Source: an uncultured Paludibaculum sp.
GTDB lineage: Bacteria; Acidobacteriota; Terriglobia; Bryobacterales; Bryobacteraceae
Direction of reading: 5' to 3'
Assembly (NCBI RefSeq): GCF_963665245.1
Contig: NZ_OY762267.1
Span: 2,914,001-2,978,000, forward strand
DNA: 64,000 bases
Shown here: piece after piece, positions 44,275 to 53,334 of the stretch
Numbering within the stretch: position 1 is the first letter of the stretch
Layout: the number at the start of each line of letters is the position of its first letter
The notes under the pieces: generated by a model
Seen by the model: the letters and a program-made list of their open reading frames with translations, nothing else
Database searches by the model: none
Told to the model about the DNA's origin: nothing
Translations under genes and position numbers: made by a program

Positions 44275-47200
44275 CGAAAATCGTACTGACTCTGGCCGCC
44301 TTCATCGGGTTGCAGGGCCTTGTTCAGGGGCAAATCGCCCCAGGAGCAAACCGGACTCGCAACCCTCATGGCTCTCTCAAGGTGGCTTGCGAAACGTGCC
44401 ACACAGCCAGCAGCTGGCGGCCGCTCCGTGCCCAACCGGAGTTCAACCACTCCACCGAAACGGCTTACCCGCTACGCGGCATGCACGCCGGGGTGGCCTG
44501 CGCGGGTTGCCACGTCTCCAGGGTCTTCAAGAATGTCGGCCACACTTGCGCGGCCTGTCATGCTGATATCCACCGCCGCCAGTTCGGAGGGCGGTGCGAG
44601 GACTGTCACACTGTGAAGGGCTGGCGCGCCAACGTCCAGCAGACGAGGGAGCACTCCAATCGATTCCCGCTCATCGGCGCCCACGCCACAGTGCCCTGCG
44701 AAAGCTGCCACCGCGGCGCCGCCGTAGGACAATACGTCGGACTCAGCACGCAATGCGCCGCCTGTCACACGGCTGACTTCGCGAAGTCGCAGAACCCTCC
44801 GCACACCGCAGGCCGGTTCTCCACACAGTGCGAGACCTGCCATGGCATGGACACCTGGCGCGGCGCGCGATTCGACCACCAGGCGGTGACGGGCTTCGCC
44901 CTCACTGGATCCCACACGGCCCTGGAGTGCCGCGTTTGCCACGTGGGTGGCCGCTACGTCGGCACCCCCGCCCAGTGCTTCGACTGCCACAACGACAAAT
45001 TCACCGCCGCCACAAATCCGAACCACGTCCAGGCCGGTTTCCCCAGGGAGTGCCAGGCCTGCCACACGACGGCGTCCTGGCAGGGCGCGGTCTTCGATCA
45101 CGCGGCACGCACCCGCTTCGCACTCACGGGCGCCCATGCCTCTGCGAACTGCGCCAGTTGCCACGTGGCTGGTCGATTCGCCGGCACACCGCAGCAGTGC
45201 GACGGCTGCCACATGCCCGACTACCAGAAGACGGTGAACCCGAACCACGCTGCCAGTTCGTTTCCCAGGGACTGCGCCACCTGCCACACCACTACCCAAT
45301 GGAAGGGCGCGAAGTTCGACCATTCGCTCAGCAAGTTCCCACTCACCGGGGCTCACGCGACAGTAGAGTGCGCCCTCTGCCACGTGGCCGGGAAGTATTC
45401 CGGAACCTCACAGACCTGCGAGGGTTGCCACCTCAAGGACTACACCACCGCGAAGTCGCCGGAACACGCCAGTGCCGGCTTCCCCAGGGACTGCATGGTG
45501 TGCCACACCACAACGCGATGGGCGGGCGCCAGGTTCGATCACGCCAGTGCGACCAAGTTCCCACTCACCGGAGCCCATGCGCCTCTGGCCTGCCAGAGCT
45601 GCCATGTCGGCGGCAAGTTCGCCGGCACTGCGCAAACGTGCGCGGGCTGCCACCTGAAGGACTTCCAGGGCACGACATCGCCCAACCACGCGGCCGCCGG
45701 ATTCAGCCAGGAGTGTGCCTCCTGCCATACGACCACGCAATGGAAGGGCGCTCAGTTCGATCACTCCAGGACCAAGTTCCCGCTCAATGGCGCACACACC
45801 ACGGTGGCCTGTGCCAGTTGCCACGTTGGCGGCAAGTACACGGGTACGCCGGCGGTCTGCTCGGGCTGCCATTTGAAGGACTTTCAAAGTACGACGAATC
45901 CCAACCACGTCACGGCCGGCTTCCCCACCGACTGCAGTGTCTGCCACACGTCAACGCAGTGGAAAGGCGCGAAGTTCGATCACGCGGCCATGACGAAGTT
46001 CCCGCTCACCGGCGCGCACGTGCCGCTGGCCTGCCAGAGCTGCCATGTCGGCGGCCAGTTCGCCGGAACACCGCAAGCATGTGCCGGCTGCCACCTGAAA
46101 GACTTCCGGGGCACGACATCGCCCAATCATGCGGCCGCCGGATTTAGTCAGGAATGCGCCTCCTGCCATACGACCACGCAATGGAAAGGCGCGCAGTTCG
46201 ATCACTCCAGGACCAAGTTCCCGCTCAATGGCGCCCACACGACAGTGGCCTGCGCCAGTTGCCACGTCGGCGGAAAGTACGTCGGCACTCCGGTGGCTTG
46301 CTCCGGTTGTCATCTGAAGGACTTTCAAAGTACGACGAATCCCAACCACGTCACCGCGGGCTTCCCCACCGATTGCAATGTTTGCCACACCTCGACGCAG
46401 TGGAAAGGCGCAAAGTTCGATCACGCGGCCATGACGAAGTTCCCACTCACCGGCGCGCACGTGCCGCTGGCCTGCCAGAGCTGCCACGTTGGTGGCAGGT
46501 TTGCCGGTACGCCTTCCACCTGTGACGGCTGTCACTTGCCTGACTATCAGAAGACCGCGAATCCCGGCCACGCCGCCGCAGGCTTCTCAACCAATTGCAA
46601 TACCTGCCACACCACAACCCAGTGGAAGGGCGCGGTATTTGACCACGCCAAGACCAGGTTCGCCTTGACCGGCGCCCACGTCGCAACCGCCTGCCAAAGC
46701 TGCCACGTTGGCAACAAGTTCGTGGGCACCCCAACCACCTGCGATGGCTGCCACACTCCGGACTATCAGAAGACCGCCAACCCCAATCACGCCTCCGCGG
46801 GTTTCCCCAAGGACTGCACGCTGTGCCACACCACCACTCAGTGGAAGGGCGCCAGGTTCGATCACGCGTCGATGACGAAGTTCCCGCTCACCGGCAGGCA
46901 CACAACGGCACAGTGCTCCGCCTGCCACGTGAACAACGTCTTCAAGGGAACGCCGCAAACCTGCGACGGCTGTCACCTGCCTGACTTCCAGAAGACGACG
47001 AGTCCGAACCACGTCGCCGCGGGCTTCCCCAGAGACTGCACGGCCTGCCACAACACCACCCAGTGGAAGGGCGCCGTCTTCAATCACGCCACGATGACGA
47101 AGTTCCCGCTCACCGGAGCGCACGTCCAGGTCCAGTGCTCACTCTGTCACGGGAACAACGTCTTCAAGGGTACACCGCAGCAGTGTGAAGGCTGCCACCT

Positions 47201-49058
47201 GCCGGACTTCCAGAAGACCACTAACCCCGGCCACGCCGCCGCCGGCTTCCCCACCACCTGCGCCGTCTGCCACACCACAACTCAGTGGAAGGGGGCGGTG
47301 TTCGATCACGCAAAAACGAAGTTCACCCTAACCGGTGCACACGTGGCCACGCCCTGTCAAAGCTGCCACATCGGCAACAGGTACACCGGAACGCCGACTG
47401 CTTGTGAAGGCTGCCACTTGCCCGACTTCCAGAAGACCGCCAACCCCAACCACGCCGCCGCCGGCTTCCCCACCACCTGCGCCGTCTGCCACACCACAAC
47501 TCAGTGGAAGGGGGCGGTGTTCGATCACGCAAAAACGAAGTTCACCCTAACCGGCGCACACGTGGCCACGCCTTGTCAGAGCTGCCACATCGGCAACAAG
47601 TATGCCGGCACGCCTTCCACCTGTGACGGTTGCCACACCCCGGACTATCAGAAGACGACGAATCCGAACCACGTCGCAGCGGGTTTCCCCAAAGACTGCA
47701 CGGTCTGCCACACCACCACGCAGTGGAAGGGTGCGAAATTTGACCACACTGCCATGACGAAGTTCCCCCTCACTGGCGCGCACACCACGGTCGCCTGCGC
47801 CAGTTGCCATGTCAACGGCGTCTTCAAAGGTACACCGCAAACCTGCGACGGCTGCCACACGCCCGACTATCAGAAGACGACAAATCCGAATCACGTCACA
47901 GCGGGCTTCCCCAAGGATTGCACCGCCTGTCACAACACCACCCAGTGGAAAGGCGCCAAGTTCGACCACGCCGCCATGACGAAGTTCCCCCTCACCGGCG
48001 CGCACACCACGGTGACCTGCGCCAGTTGCCACGTCAACGGCGTCTTCAAAGGCACACCGCAGACCTGCGACGGCTGCCACACCCCCGACTACCAGAAAAC
48101 GACGAATCCAAACCACGTTGCGGCGGGCTTCCCCAAGGACTGCACTGTCTGTCACAACACTACGCAGTGGAAAGGCGCCAAGTTCGATCACACGGCGATG
48201 ACGAAGTTTCCCCTGACAGGCGCCCACACCACGACGGCCTGCGCCAGTTGCCACGTCAACGGCGTCTTCCAGGGAACATCGCAGGCTTGCCAGTCGTGCC
48301 ACCTCACGCAGTACAACGCCACCACCAACCCGAATCACGCGGCAGCCGGCTTCCCCAAGGACTGCACGGCCTGCCACAACACCACCCAGTGGAAAGGCGC
48401 GGTCTTCAATCACGGCGCCACGCGATTCCCACTCACGGGCAAGCACGCCAGCACGCAATGCAGCCTCTGCCATGTAAACGGCCTCTACGCCGGCACGCCC
48501 ATGAACTGCGACGCCTGCCACCTGCCGCTGTACAACTCGACCACCAATCCCAACCACGTCACGGCTGGCTTCCCCAAGGACTGCTCGGTCTGCCACTCCA
48601 CTACGCAGTGGAAGGGCGCGACCTTCAATCATGCCCTGACGAAGTTCCCACTCACCGGAGCGCATACGACCGTTGCGTGCGCAAGTTGCCATGTCGGCGG
48701 GCGCTACACTGGAACGCCCACGGATTGCTATAGCTGCCATCAGAAGGTTTACGAGCAGGTCTCGAATCCCAATCACCTGGCTGCGGGCTTCCCGCACACA
48801 TGCGCTTCCTGCCACACCACCACCACATGGAGTGGCGCGAAGTTCGATCACAAATTCCCCATCTACACCGGGAACCATGCTGGCAAGTGGACCACCTGCA
48901 ACGACTGCCACACCACCCCATCGAACTACGCATCGTTCAGTTGCATCGATTGTCATGCGCACAACAAGACCGACATGGATAGAAAGCACAGCGGGCGCAA
49001 GAACTACGTGTACGCAAGCCCGAGTTGCTACCAGTGCCATCCGAAAGGGAGCTCATAG
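44271..49058 (+). CDS. Giant exported c-type cytochrome with 64 CxxCH heme sites
   Basis: This encodes about 1595 residues from the ATG at 44271; the in-frame stretch before it is antisense-like and precedes the ATGA junction. The signal peptide is VLTLAAFIGLQGLVQG. I count 64 CxxCH motifs: six in the N-terminal region, 54 in 18 tandem triheme units of 73-74 residues (residues about 187-1510) and four in the tail, ending with CYQCH 10 residues from the C-terminus. Each unit also has three conserved non-CxxCH histidines (FDH, TGAH, NPNH), enough for bis-His ligation of all three hemes. There is no anchor. It probably forms a long multiheme wire; the redox partners are the neighbouring gene products. 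Confidence 0.95.
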   Translation: MTKIVLTLAAFIGLQGLVQGQIAPGANRTRNPHGSLKVACETCHTASSWRPLRAQPEFNHSTETAYPLRGMHAGVACAGCHVSRVFKNVGHTCAACHADIHRRQFGGRCEDCHTVKGWRANVQQTREHSNRFPLIGAHATVPCESCHRGAAVGQYVGLSTQCAACHTADFAKSQNPPHTAGRFSTQCETCHGMDTWRGARFDHQAVTGFALTGSHTALECRVCHVGGRYVGTPAQCFDCHNDKFTAATNPNHVQAGFPRECQACHTTASWQGAVFDHAARTRFALTGAHASANCASCHVAGRFAGTPQQCDGCHMPDYQKTVNPNHAASSFPRDCATCHTTTQWKGAKFDHSLSKFPLTGAHATVECALCHVAGKYSGTSQTCEGCHLKDYTTAKSPEHASAGFPRDCMVCHTTTRWAGARFDHASATKFPLTGAHAPLACQSCHVGGKFAGTAQTCAGCHLKDFQGTTSPNHAAAGFSQECASCHTTTQWKGAQFDHSRTKFPLNGAHTTVACASCHVGGKYTGTPAVCSGCHLKDFQSTTNPNHVTAGFPTDCSVCHTSTQWKGAKFDHAAMTKFPLTGAHVPLACQSCHVGGQFAGTPQACAGCHLKDFRGTTSPNHAAAGFSQECASCHTTTQWKGAQFDHSRTKFPLNGAHTTVACASCHVGGKYVGTPVACSGCHLKDFQSTTNPNHVTAGFPTDCNVCHTSTQWKGAKFDHAAMTKFPLTGAHVPLACQSCHVGGRFAGTPSTCDGCHLPDYQKTANPGHAAAGFSTNCNTCHTTTQWKGAVFDHAKTRFALTGAHVATACQSCHVGNKFVGTPTTCDGCHTPDYQKTANPNHASAGFPKDCTLCHTTTQWKGARFDHASMTKFPLTGRHTTAQCSACHVNNVFKGTPQTCDGCHLPDFQKTTSPNHVAAGFPRDCTACHNTTQWKGAVFNHATMTKFPLTGAHVQVQCSLCHGNNVFKGTPQQCEGCHLPDFQKTTNPGHAAAGFPTTCAVCHTTTQWKGAVFDHAKTKFTLTGAHVATPCQSCHIGNRYTGTPTACEGCHLPDFQKTANPNHAAAGFPTTCAVCHTTTQWKGAVFDHAKTKFTLTGAHVATPCQSCHIGNKYAGTPSTCDGCHTPDYQKTTNPNHVAAGFPKDCTVCHTTTQWKGAKFDHTAMTKFPLTGAHTTVACASCHVNGVFKGTPQTCDGCHTPDYQKTTNPNHVTAGFPKDCTACHNTTQWKGAKFDHAAMTKFPLTGAHTTVTCASCHVNGVFKGTPQTCDGCHTPDYQKTTNPNHVAAGFPKDCTVCHNTTQWKGAKFDHTAMTKFPLTGAHTTTACASCHVNGVFQGTSQACQSCHLTQYNATTNPNHAAAGFPKDCTACHNTTQWKGAVFNHGATRFPLTGKHASTQCSLCHVNGLYAGTPMNCDACHLPLYNSTTNPNHVTAGFPKDCSVCHSTTQWKGATFNHALTKFPLTGAHTTVACASCHVGGRYTGTPTDCYSCHQKVYEQVSNPNHLAAGFPHTCASCHTTTTWSGAKFDHKFPIYTGNHAGKWTTCNDCHTTPSNYASFSCIDCHAHNKTDMDRKHSGRKNYVYASPSCYQCHPKGSS
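44829..48800 (+). repeat. 18 tandem coding repeats of about 219-222 bp (triheme units)
   Basis: Units run from one 'CxxCH-TTTQW' to the next. Unit order: CxxCH, TTTQWKGA, FDH, TKFPLTGAH, CxxCH, GTP, CxxCH, DYQKT, NPNH, AGFP. Length is 222 bp, or 219 bp where one residue is missing before TK (for example AKTK instead of AAMTK). Some copies are nearly identical at DNA level: a two-unit block near 45610-46050 recurs 441 bases downstream, and the units near 47260 and 47480 match almost completely. This implies expansion by unequal recombination. Confidence 0.92.
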
Positions 49059-49060
49059 CC

Positions 49061-50710
49061 ATGCGCAGATGGATCGTCGTGATTCTTGCGCCGGCGTGTA
49101 CGCTGCTGGCGCAAACCACGTCCCCACCGATTCGGGTAAGCCAGGTGCTGGCCAGTGGCGTCTACCTGGACCAGGGCAGCGCCACTGGCTTGGCGGAAGG
49201 AATGAAGATCACGTTCCAGCGATTGGCGCCCGGCGAGGCGAAGATGGCCGCCAAACCGGTGGGCGAAGGAGTAATCATCTCCGTCGCCACCCAGTCGTCG
49301 TTCTGTGAGATACGGAGCCGCGCCGAGGGCATGCAGCCCGAGCCCGGCGACCTCGCGATCCTGGCCGCAGGGGATCAAGAGAACCTGGAGCGCATCCGGA
49401 ACTCCGCGCGGCGCCAACGCTACGCCCAGGTCGTCAGCTTCACCAGCGGAGACCCGCTGGAGGAAGAAGCCCGCAAATACGTGCCGAGTCCGCCGCTCAA
49501 GGAAGAAGGCCGTCTTACGGGCCGAATCGGGTTCGAGTGGAACTCTCTCACCGATCGCAGCGGCGCCGGCCTTTCCTCACATCAGGAGGGCATGGCGATC
49601 CGCATCGACTGGACTCGCATCGAAGGGACCTATTGGACCATCTCCGGCTACTGGCGCGGCCGTGTCAATTCCACCAGCGGCCAGGCGCAGACACTCACTG
49701 ACCTCATGAACCGCACTTACCACATCGGGCTGTTCTACTCCAATCCGCGCTGCCCTTACCAACTGGGCTTCGGCCGCATTCTGCTCCCGTGGGCCGCAAG
49801 TCTCAGCACCATCGACGGCGGCTATCTCGCCCGCTCGATGGGCAAGGCTGTCACCGTGGGAGTCTTTGCCGGCTCCACTCCAGATCCCACCCAGTGGAAC
49901 TACGACCCCAACCGCCAGATGCTCGGTACATTTTTGAACGCCCAACGCGGCACCTATGAGTCCGCTCGCTGGAGCGGCACCGTCGGCGTCGCTGTCACAC
50001 GCGTCCACTGGCGCCCGGAGCGGCAGTTCCTCTTTGCGGAGAACTCCCTCTTCGTCGGCACGAAGGTCACCCTGCTTCACAGCATGGAAGCGGACCAGCG
50101 CAACCCCAAACTGATGAACGGCCAAACCGGAGTCCAACTCACGCGCAGCTTCCTCAGCGCCCGCTTCCAACCCAGCCGCCGCATCACCTTCGACCTCAGC
50201 CACAACCATCTGCGCGGTGTGCCCACCTTCGACGTCCGCCTGTTGGGCACCGGCTTGTTGGACAACTTCCTCTTTCAGGGCTTCAGCGGCGGCCTCCGCG
50301 TGCAGCCTGTCGACCGCTTGACGCTCAGCGGCAACTGGGGACGAAGCCATCGCGAGAACGACCCGAAAGCTTCCATCAACCAGATGTACAGCGCGGCCTG
50401 GAGCGCTTTGCCGTGGATCAACTCCCGCCTGGAAGGCCGCTACAGCAACTTCACCAGCAGCTTCGGTACCGGCCGCTACACCTCCTTCACCCTCACCCGG
50501 AACCTGGGCGAGCAATTGCGTCTCGAGGCGCAAGCGGGCCAGCAGGAGTTCCACGGCGCCCTCACCCAGCAGACTCGGGCTCGCTTCATCGGCGGCACCA
50601 TCGACTGGTCGTTCTCGCGCCACTACTTCCTGACAGGCGGCTGGATGACCTACCGCGGCCAAGTCCAAAACTACGATCAAACGTTTCTCACCTTGGGGTA
50701 CCGATTCTGA
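49061..50710 (+). CDS. Predicted outer-membrane beta-barrel protein of the multiheme operon
   Basis: This encodes 549 residues from the ATG at 49061, two bases after the 64-heme stop. A signal peptide (WIVVILAPACTLLAQ) is followed by an SH3-like domain (VSQVLASGVYLDQGSATGLAEG, about residues 25-110, resembling the C-terminal domain of FlgT-like proteins). Then come some 400 residues of alternating aromatic strands ending in LGYRF; a terminal Phe is the usual outer-membrane barrel signal. No heme motifs. Its position beside the cytochromes suggests the porin sheath of a porin-cytochrome conduit, although sequence resemblance to MtrB is not evident by eye. Confidence 0.82.
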   Translation: MRRWIVVILAPACTLLAQTTSPPIRVSQVLASGVYLDQGSATGLAEGMKITFQRLAPGEAKMAAKPVGEGVIISVATQSSFCEIRSRAEGMQPEPGDLAILAAGDQENLERIRNSARRQRYAQVVSFTSGDPLEEEARKYVPSPPLKEEGRLTGRIGFEWNSLTDRSGAGLSSHQEGMAIRIDWTRIEGTYWTISGYWRGRVNSTSGQAQTLTDLMNRTYHIGLFYSNPRCPYQLGFGRILLPWAASLSTIDGGYLARSMGKAVTVGVFAGSTPDPTQWNYDPNRQMLGTFLNAQRGTYESARWSGTVGVAVTRVHWRPERQFLFAENSLFVGTKVTLLHSMEADQRNPKLMNGQTGVQLTRSFLSARFQPSRRITFDLSHNHLRGVPTFDVRLLGTGLLDNFLFQGFSGGLRVQPVDRLTLSGNWGRSHRENDPKASINQMYSAAWSALPWINSRLEGRYSNFTSSFGTGRYTSFTLTRNLGEQLRLEAQAGQQEFHGALTQQTRARFIGGTIDWSFSRHYFLTGGWMTYRGQVQNYDQTFLTLGYRF

Positions 50711-51492
50711 TGCGCACAGCACTACCCTGCCTGTTGCTGATCCTCATCTTGCCCGCGTCCGCGGCGGAGACGCCCTCCACCACGCTGCTACAGCGAGCAG
50801 AAGCCCGAGCCGAGCAGTTCGCCACGGAGTTCCCATCCATGGCCTGTACAGAGCACCTGGAACAAGTAAAGCTCTCCGACGGCGCAAAAGTGCAGGAGCA
50901 CCGCGATAGCGAGTTCGACTACCTACTATTGGTCGACGCGGCCGGCGGTGAATTCTCGGTGGAAGAATCCCGCCTGGAGAAGAAGCACCAGAAACCGCCC
51001 GCGCAACCGCTGCTGTCGACCACCGGATTCGCAGTGCTCCTTATGGTATTCCTACCGCGATTCTCCGGCAGCTACCATTTCGAGGAACTGGAGCCACAGG
51101 AGATCGATGGAGCGAGATGGGCCCGTCTCCACTTTGAACACCAGGGCACAAAGGACTCACCCTCCGTACTCGAGGTCTCTGGCCGCCAGTATCCCATCCC
51201 GTGGAAAGGCACCGCCTGGCTGGATGAAACCACAGGCCGTGTTCATCAGATCGAAGTGGATCTGCGCGAACCGCTCGACGATATCGGCCTGCTCAGTCTG
51301 CATAGCCTCGTTCGCTACGGTGCAACGGGCACCGCATCACCCGTCTGGCTGCCGCTCTCGGCCATCATCGATGCGCGCACGCGCCACCAACACTGGCGCA
51401 ATACCCACACCTTCACCGGCTACCGGAGGTTCTCCGTCGAAACGGAATCGAAAGTCACTCAAGTCAAGGGAGACACAACAGGTAAACAATGA
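50710..51492 (+). CDS. Exported protein of the multiheme operon, unknown function
   Basis: This encodes 260 residues from the ATG at 50710, which overlaps the barrel stop by one base (TGATG). A signal peptide (ALPCLLLILILPASA) precedes a soluble region (AEARAEQFATEFPSMACTEHLEQ, then RARWARLHFEHQG-like strands). A mid-protein hydrophobic stretch TTGFAVLLMVFLPRFSG is noteworthy. The pattern of paired beta strands recalls LolA-like lipoprotein-binding folds, but that is only an impression. It overlaps the next gene by four bases, which places it firmly in the operon. Confidence 0.72.
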   Translation: MRTALPCLLLILILPASAAETPSTTLLQRAEARAEQFATEFPSMACTEHLEQVKLSDGAKVQEHRDSEFDYLLLVDAAGGEFSVEESRLEKKHQKPPAQPLLSTTGFAVLLMVFLPRFSGSYHFEELEPQEIDGARWARLHFEHQGTKDSPSVLEVSGRQYPIPWKGTAWLDETTGRVHQIEVDLREPLDDIGLLSLHSLVRYGATGTASPVWLPLSAIIDARTRHQHWRNTHTFTGYRRFSVETESKVTQVKGDTTGKQ

Positions 51493-52397
51493 GCACGGCT
51501 AGCAGCGCACTGCCTCACCGCATCCGCGTCAGCCTTCTGGTCTTGGGCGCATCCATCCTGATTCTCTGGCTCGCCGTCATTGGATTCAGCTATTACCGCC
51601 TGCCTCTCATAGAGAGGCCGCTTCATCCCCGGCACTGGCAACTGCGCCCATCCGGGCAGGTCGGGCTCCGCGTGGGCCTGCTGTCGCTCGGCATCTTCCT
51701 CTGCCTCTTCCTCTATCCGCTCCGCAAACGCTGGAAGACGCTCCAACGGATCGGCAAGACCAGGCACTGGCTGGACATCCACATTATTCTCGGGCTGGCC
51801 GTGCCCATACTGGTCACATTCCACTCTTCTTTCAAGCTCCACGGGCTGGCCGGCATGGCCTATTGGATCATGATGGCCATCGTCGCCAGCGGCATAGCCG
51901 GCCGCTATCTCTATGCCCAGATTCCCCGCAGCGTGAACGCCGCGGAAATGGGCTTGCGCGAACTGCAGGACACCAGCCTGGATCTGAGCCGCGAGATCAG
52001 CAGCCAGCACATCTTCAGGGAGGCGGATTTGCGTGGAGCCCTGCAAATGCCTTCACCCTCCGACGTGGACCGCATGCCGCTCTGGCAGGTGCTAGGCTGG
52101 ATGGCCTGGCTCGATCTGCTGAGACCACTACGCGTCGCGCGCCTGCGGCGCCACGTCCTCAGCGGCGGCGAACTGCTATTCTCACTCGGCGGGCTGCGAC
52201 GGTCCTCCCACCTCGACCTCGAGGCCGTCCTCACCACTGTTCGCCGCCAGGTCTGGTTGACTGCCAAAATCCTGTTCCTCCGTCGCGCCGGAGAGATCTT
52301 CCATCTCTGGCACATCGTCCACAAGCCGTTCAGTTACTCGTTCGCCGTGCTCGTCTTCCTGCACATCGGACTCGCCGTGTTACTGGGCTACTATTGA
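51489..52397 (+). CDS. Inner-membrane diheme cytochrome b-like protein
   Basis: This encodes 302 residues and about five membrane helices (roughly 15-35, 60-77, 96-113, 120-143, 280-301). Two helices carry histidine pairs with exactly 13 residues between them: H98/H112 and H278/H292. HX13H pairs on two helices are the ligand pattern of diheme cytochrome b, so two b hemes stacked across the membrane are predicted. Extra His at 93, 118, 272 and 275 lie near the interface. It is the last gene of the operon and overlaps its neighbour (ATGA). It probably oxidises quinol and passes electrons to the cytochromes. Confidence 0.75.
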   Translation: MSTASSALPHRIRVSLLVLGASILILWLAVIGFSYYRLPLIERPLHPRHWQLRPSGQVGLRVGLLSLGIFLCLFLYPLRKRWKTLQRIGKTRHWLDIHIILGLAVPILVTFHSSFKLHGLAGMAYWIMMAIVASGIAGRYLYAQIPRSVNAAEMGLRELQDTSLDLSREISSQHIFREADLRGALQMPSPSDVDRMPLWQVLGWMAWLDLLRPLRVARLRRHVLSGGELLFSLGGLRRSSHLDLEAVLTTVRRQVWLTAKILFLRRAGEIFHLWHIVHKPFSYSFAVLVFLHIGLAVLLGYY

Positions 52398-52431
52398 GGC
52401 GCCGCTCTCTCTTGCGTATACTTGGCACGTC

Positions 52432-53292
52432 ATGAAAACGATCTTCCGCGCTCTCGCCCCGCTTCTGCTGCTGGCCCCCGTCTTCGCACAGGCGCCCGCC
52501 GGTGACAAGGACCAGAAGGATTGGGTCCAGCTCTTCAACGGGAAGAGTCTCGACGGCTGGACACCAAAGATCACGGGCTACGCCTTGGGCGACAACTTCG
52601 GGAACACATTCCGCGTCGAAGACGGCCTGCTCAAGGTCTCTTACGACAAGTACGACCAGTTCAACAACCGGTTCGGCCACATATTCTACAAGCAGAGCTA
52701 CTCCGACTACATCATCGCCGTCGAATACCGCTTTACCGGCGAACAGGCCAAGGGCGGCCCGGCCTGGGCGTTCCGCAACAGTGGGATCATGATTCACTGC
52801 CAGGACCCCGCGTCCATGGGCAAGGATCAGGACTTTCCCATCTCCATCGAGGTCCAGCTACTCGGCGGCAATGGCAAGGACGCGCGCACCAACGCCAACG
52901 TGTGTACGCCAGGCACCAACATGGTGATGGATGGACAACTGGTGACAAAGCACTGCGTCAACTCGACATCCAAGACCTTCCACGGCGACCAGTGGGTGCG
53001 TGTCGAAGCCATCGTCCACGGAGACAGCGTCATCCGCCACGTCGTCAACGGCGAGACCGTGCTCACCTACGAGATGGCGCAGATCGGCGGAGGTTCCGTC
53101 TCGAACTTCAACCCCTCCGCCAAGCCCGACGGGCAGTTGCTTACCGGCGGCTACATCTCCCTGCAGAGCGAAAGCCATCCCGTGGAGTTCCGCAAGGTCG
53201 AACTGCTCAACCTGGAGGGCTGCATCGACCCCAAAGCAAAGAACTACAAGTCCTACTACATCAAAGCCGACAATACAGCCTGCAAGTACTGA
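52432..53292 (+). CDS. Exported DUF1080 protein (3-keto-disaccharide hydrolase family), large form
   Basis: This encodes 286 residues. A signal peptide (IFRALAPLLLLAPVFA) is followed by the DUF1080 lead-in WVQLFNGKSLDGWTPK and a concanavalin-like core with NRFGHIFYKQSYSDY, RNSGIMIHCQDP and SLQSESHPVEFRKVELLNLEG. A C-terminal extension with two Cys (GCIDPKAKNYKSYYIKADNTACKY) looks like a disulfide-closed tail. It begins 34 bases after the cytochrome b-like gene, but its role is carbohydrate processing, so it may be a separate unit or be carried on the operon's read-through. Confidence 0.88.
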   Translation: MKTIFRALAPLLLLAPVFAQAPAGDKDQKDWVQLFNGKSLDGWTPKITGYALGDNFGNTFRVEDGLLKVSYDKYDQFNNRFGHIFYKQSYSDYIIAVEYRFTGEQAKGGPAWAFRNSGIMIHCQDPASMGKDQDFPISIEVQLLGGNGKDARTNANVCTPGTNMVMDGQLVTKHCVNSTSKTFHGDQWVRVEAIVHGDSVIRHVVNGETVLTYEMAQIGGGSVSNFNPSAKPDGQLLTGGYISLQSESHPVEFRKVELLNLEGCIDPKAKNYKSYYIKADNTACKY

Positions 53293-53298
53293 CAACGC

Positions 53299-53324
53299 GG
53301 GCCGGATCCGGCTGGACCCGGCCC
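53299..53324. terminator. Bidirectional hairpin between two convergent DUF1080 genes
   Basis: GGGCCGG (53299-53305) pairs with CCGGCCC (53318-53324) across a 12-base loop, between stops at 53292 (plus) and 53335 (minus). No T-run. Confidence 0.5.
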
Positions 53325-53334
53325 CGTCGCCTGC

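Noticed and set aside
44829..48800. Regular spacing of similar sequence that could suggest a CRISPR or satellite array
   Set aside because: The period is 219-222 bases, all in one reading frame, and the conserved parts encode CxxCH motifs. There are no short palindromic repeats with unique spacers.
47547..49040. A 497-codon open frame on the minus strand, antisense to the giant cytochrome
   Set aside because: It mirrors the repeat codons, has no signal or family motif and only exists because the repeated, GC-rich codons avoid antisense stops. The plus-strand frame has 64 heme motifs.
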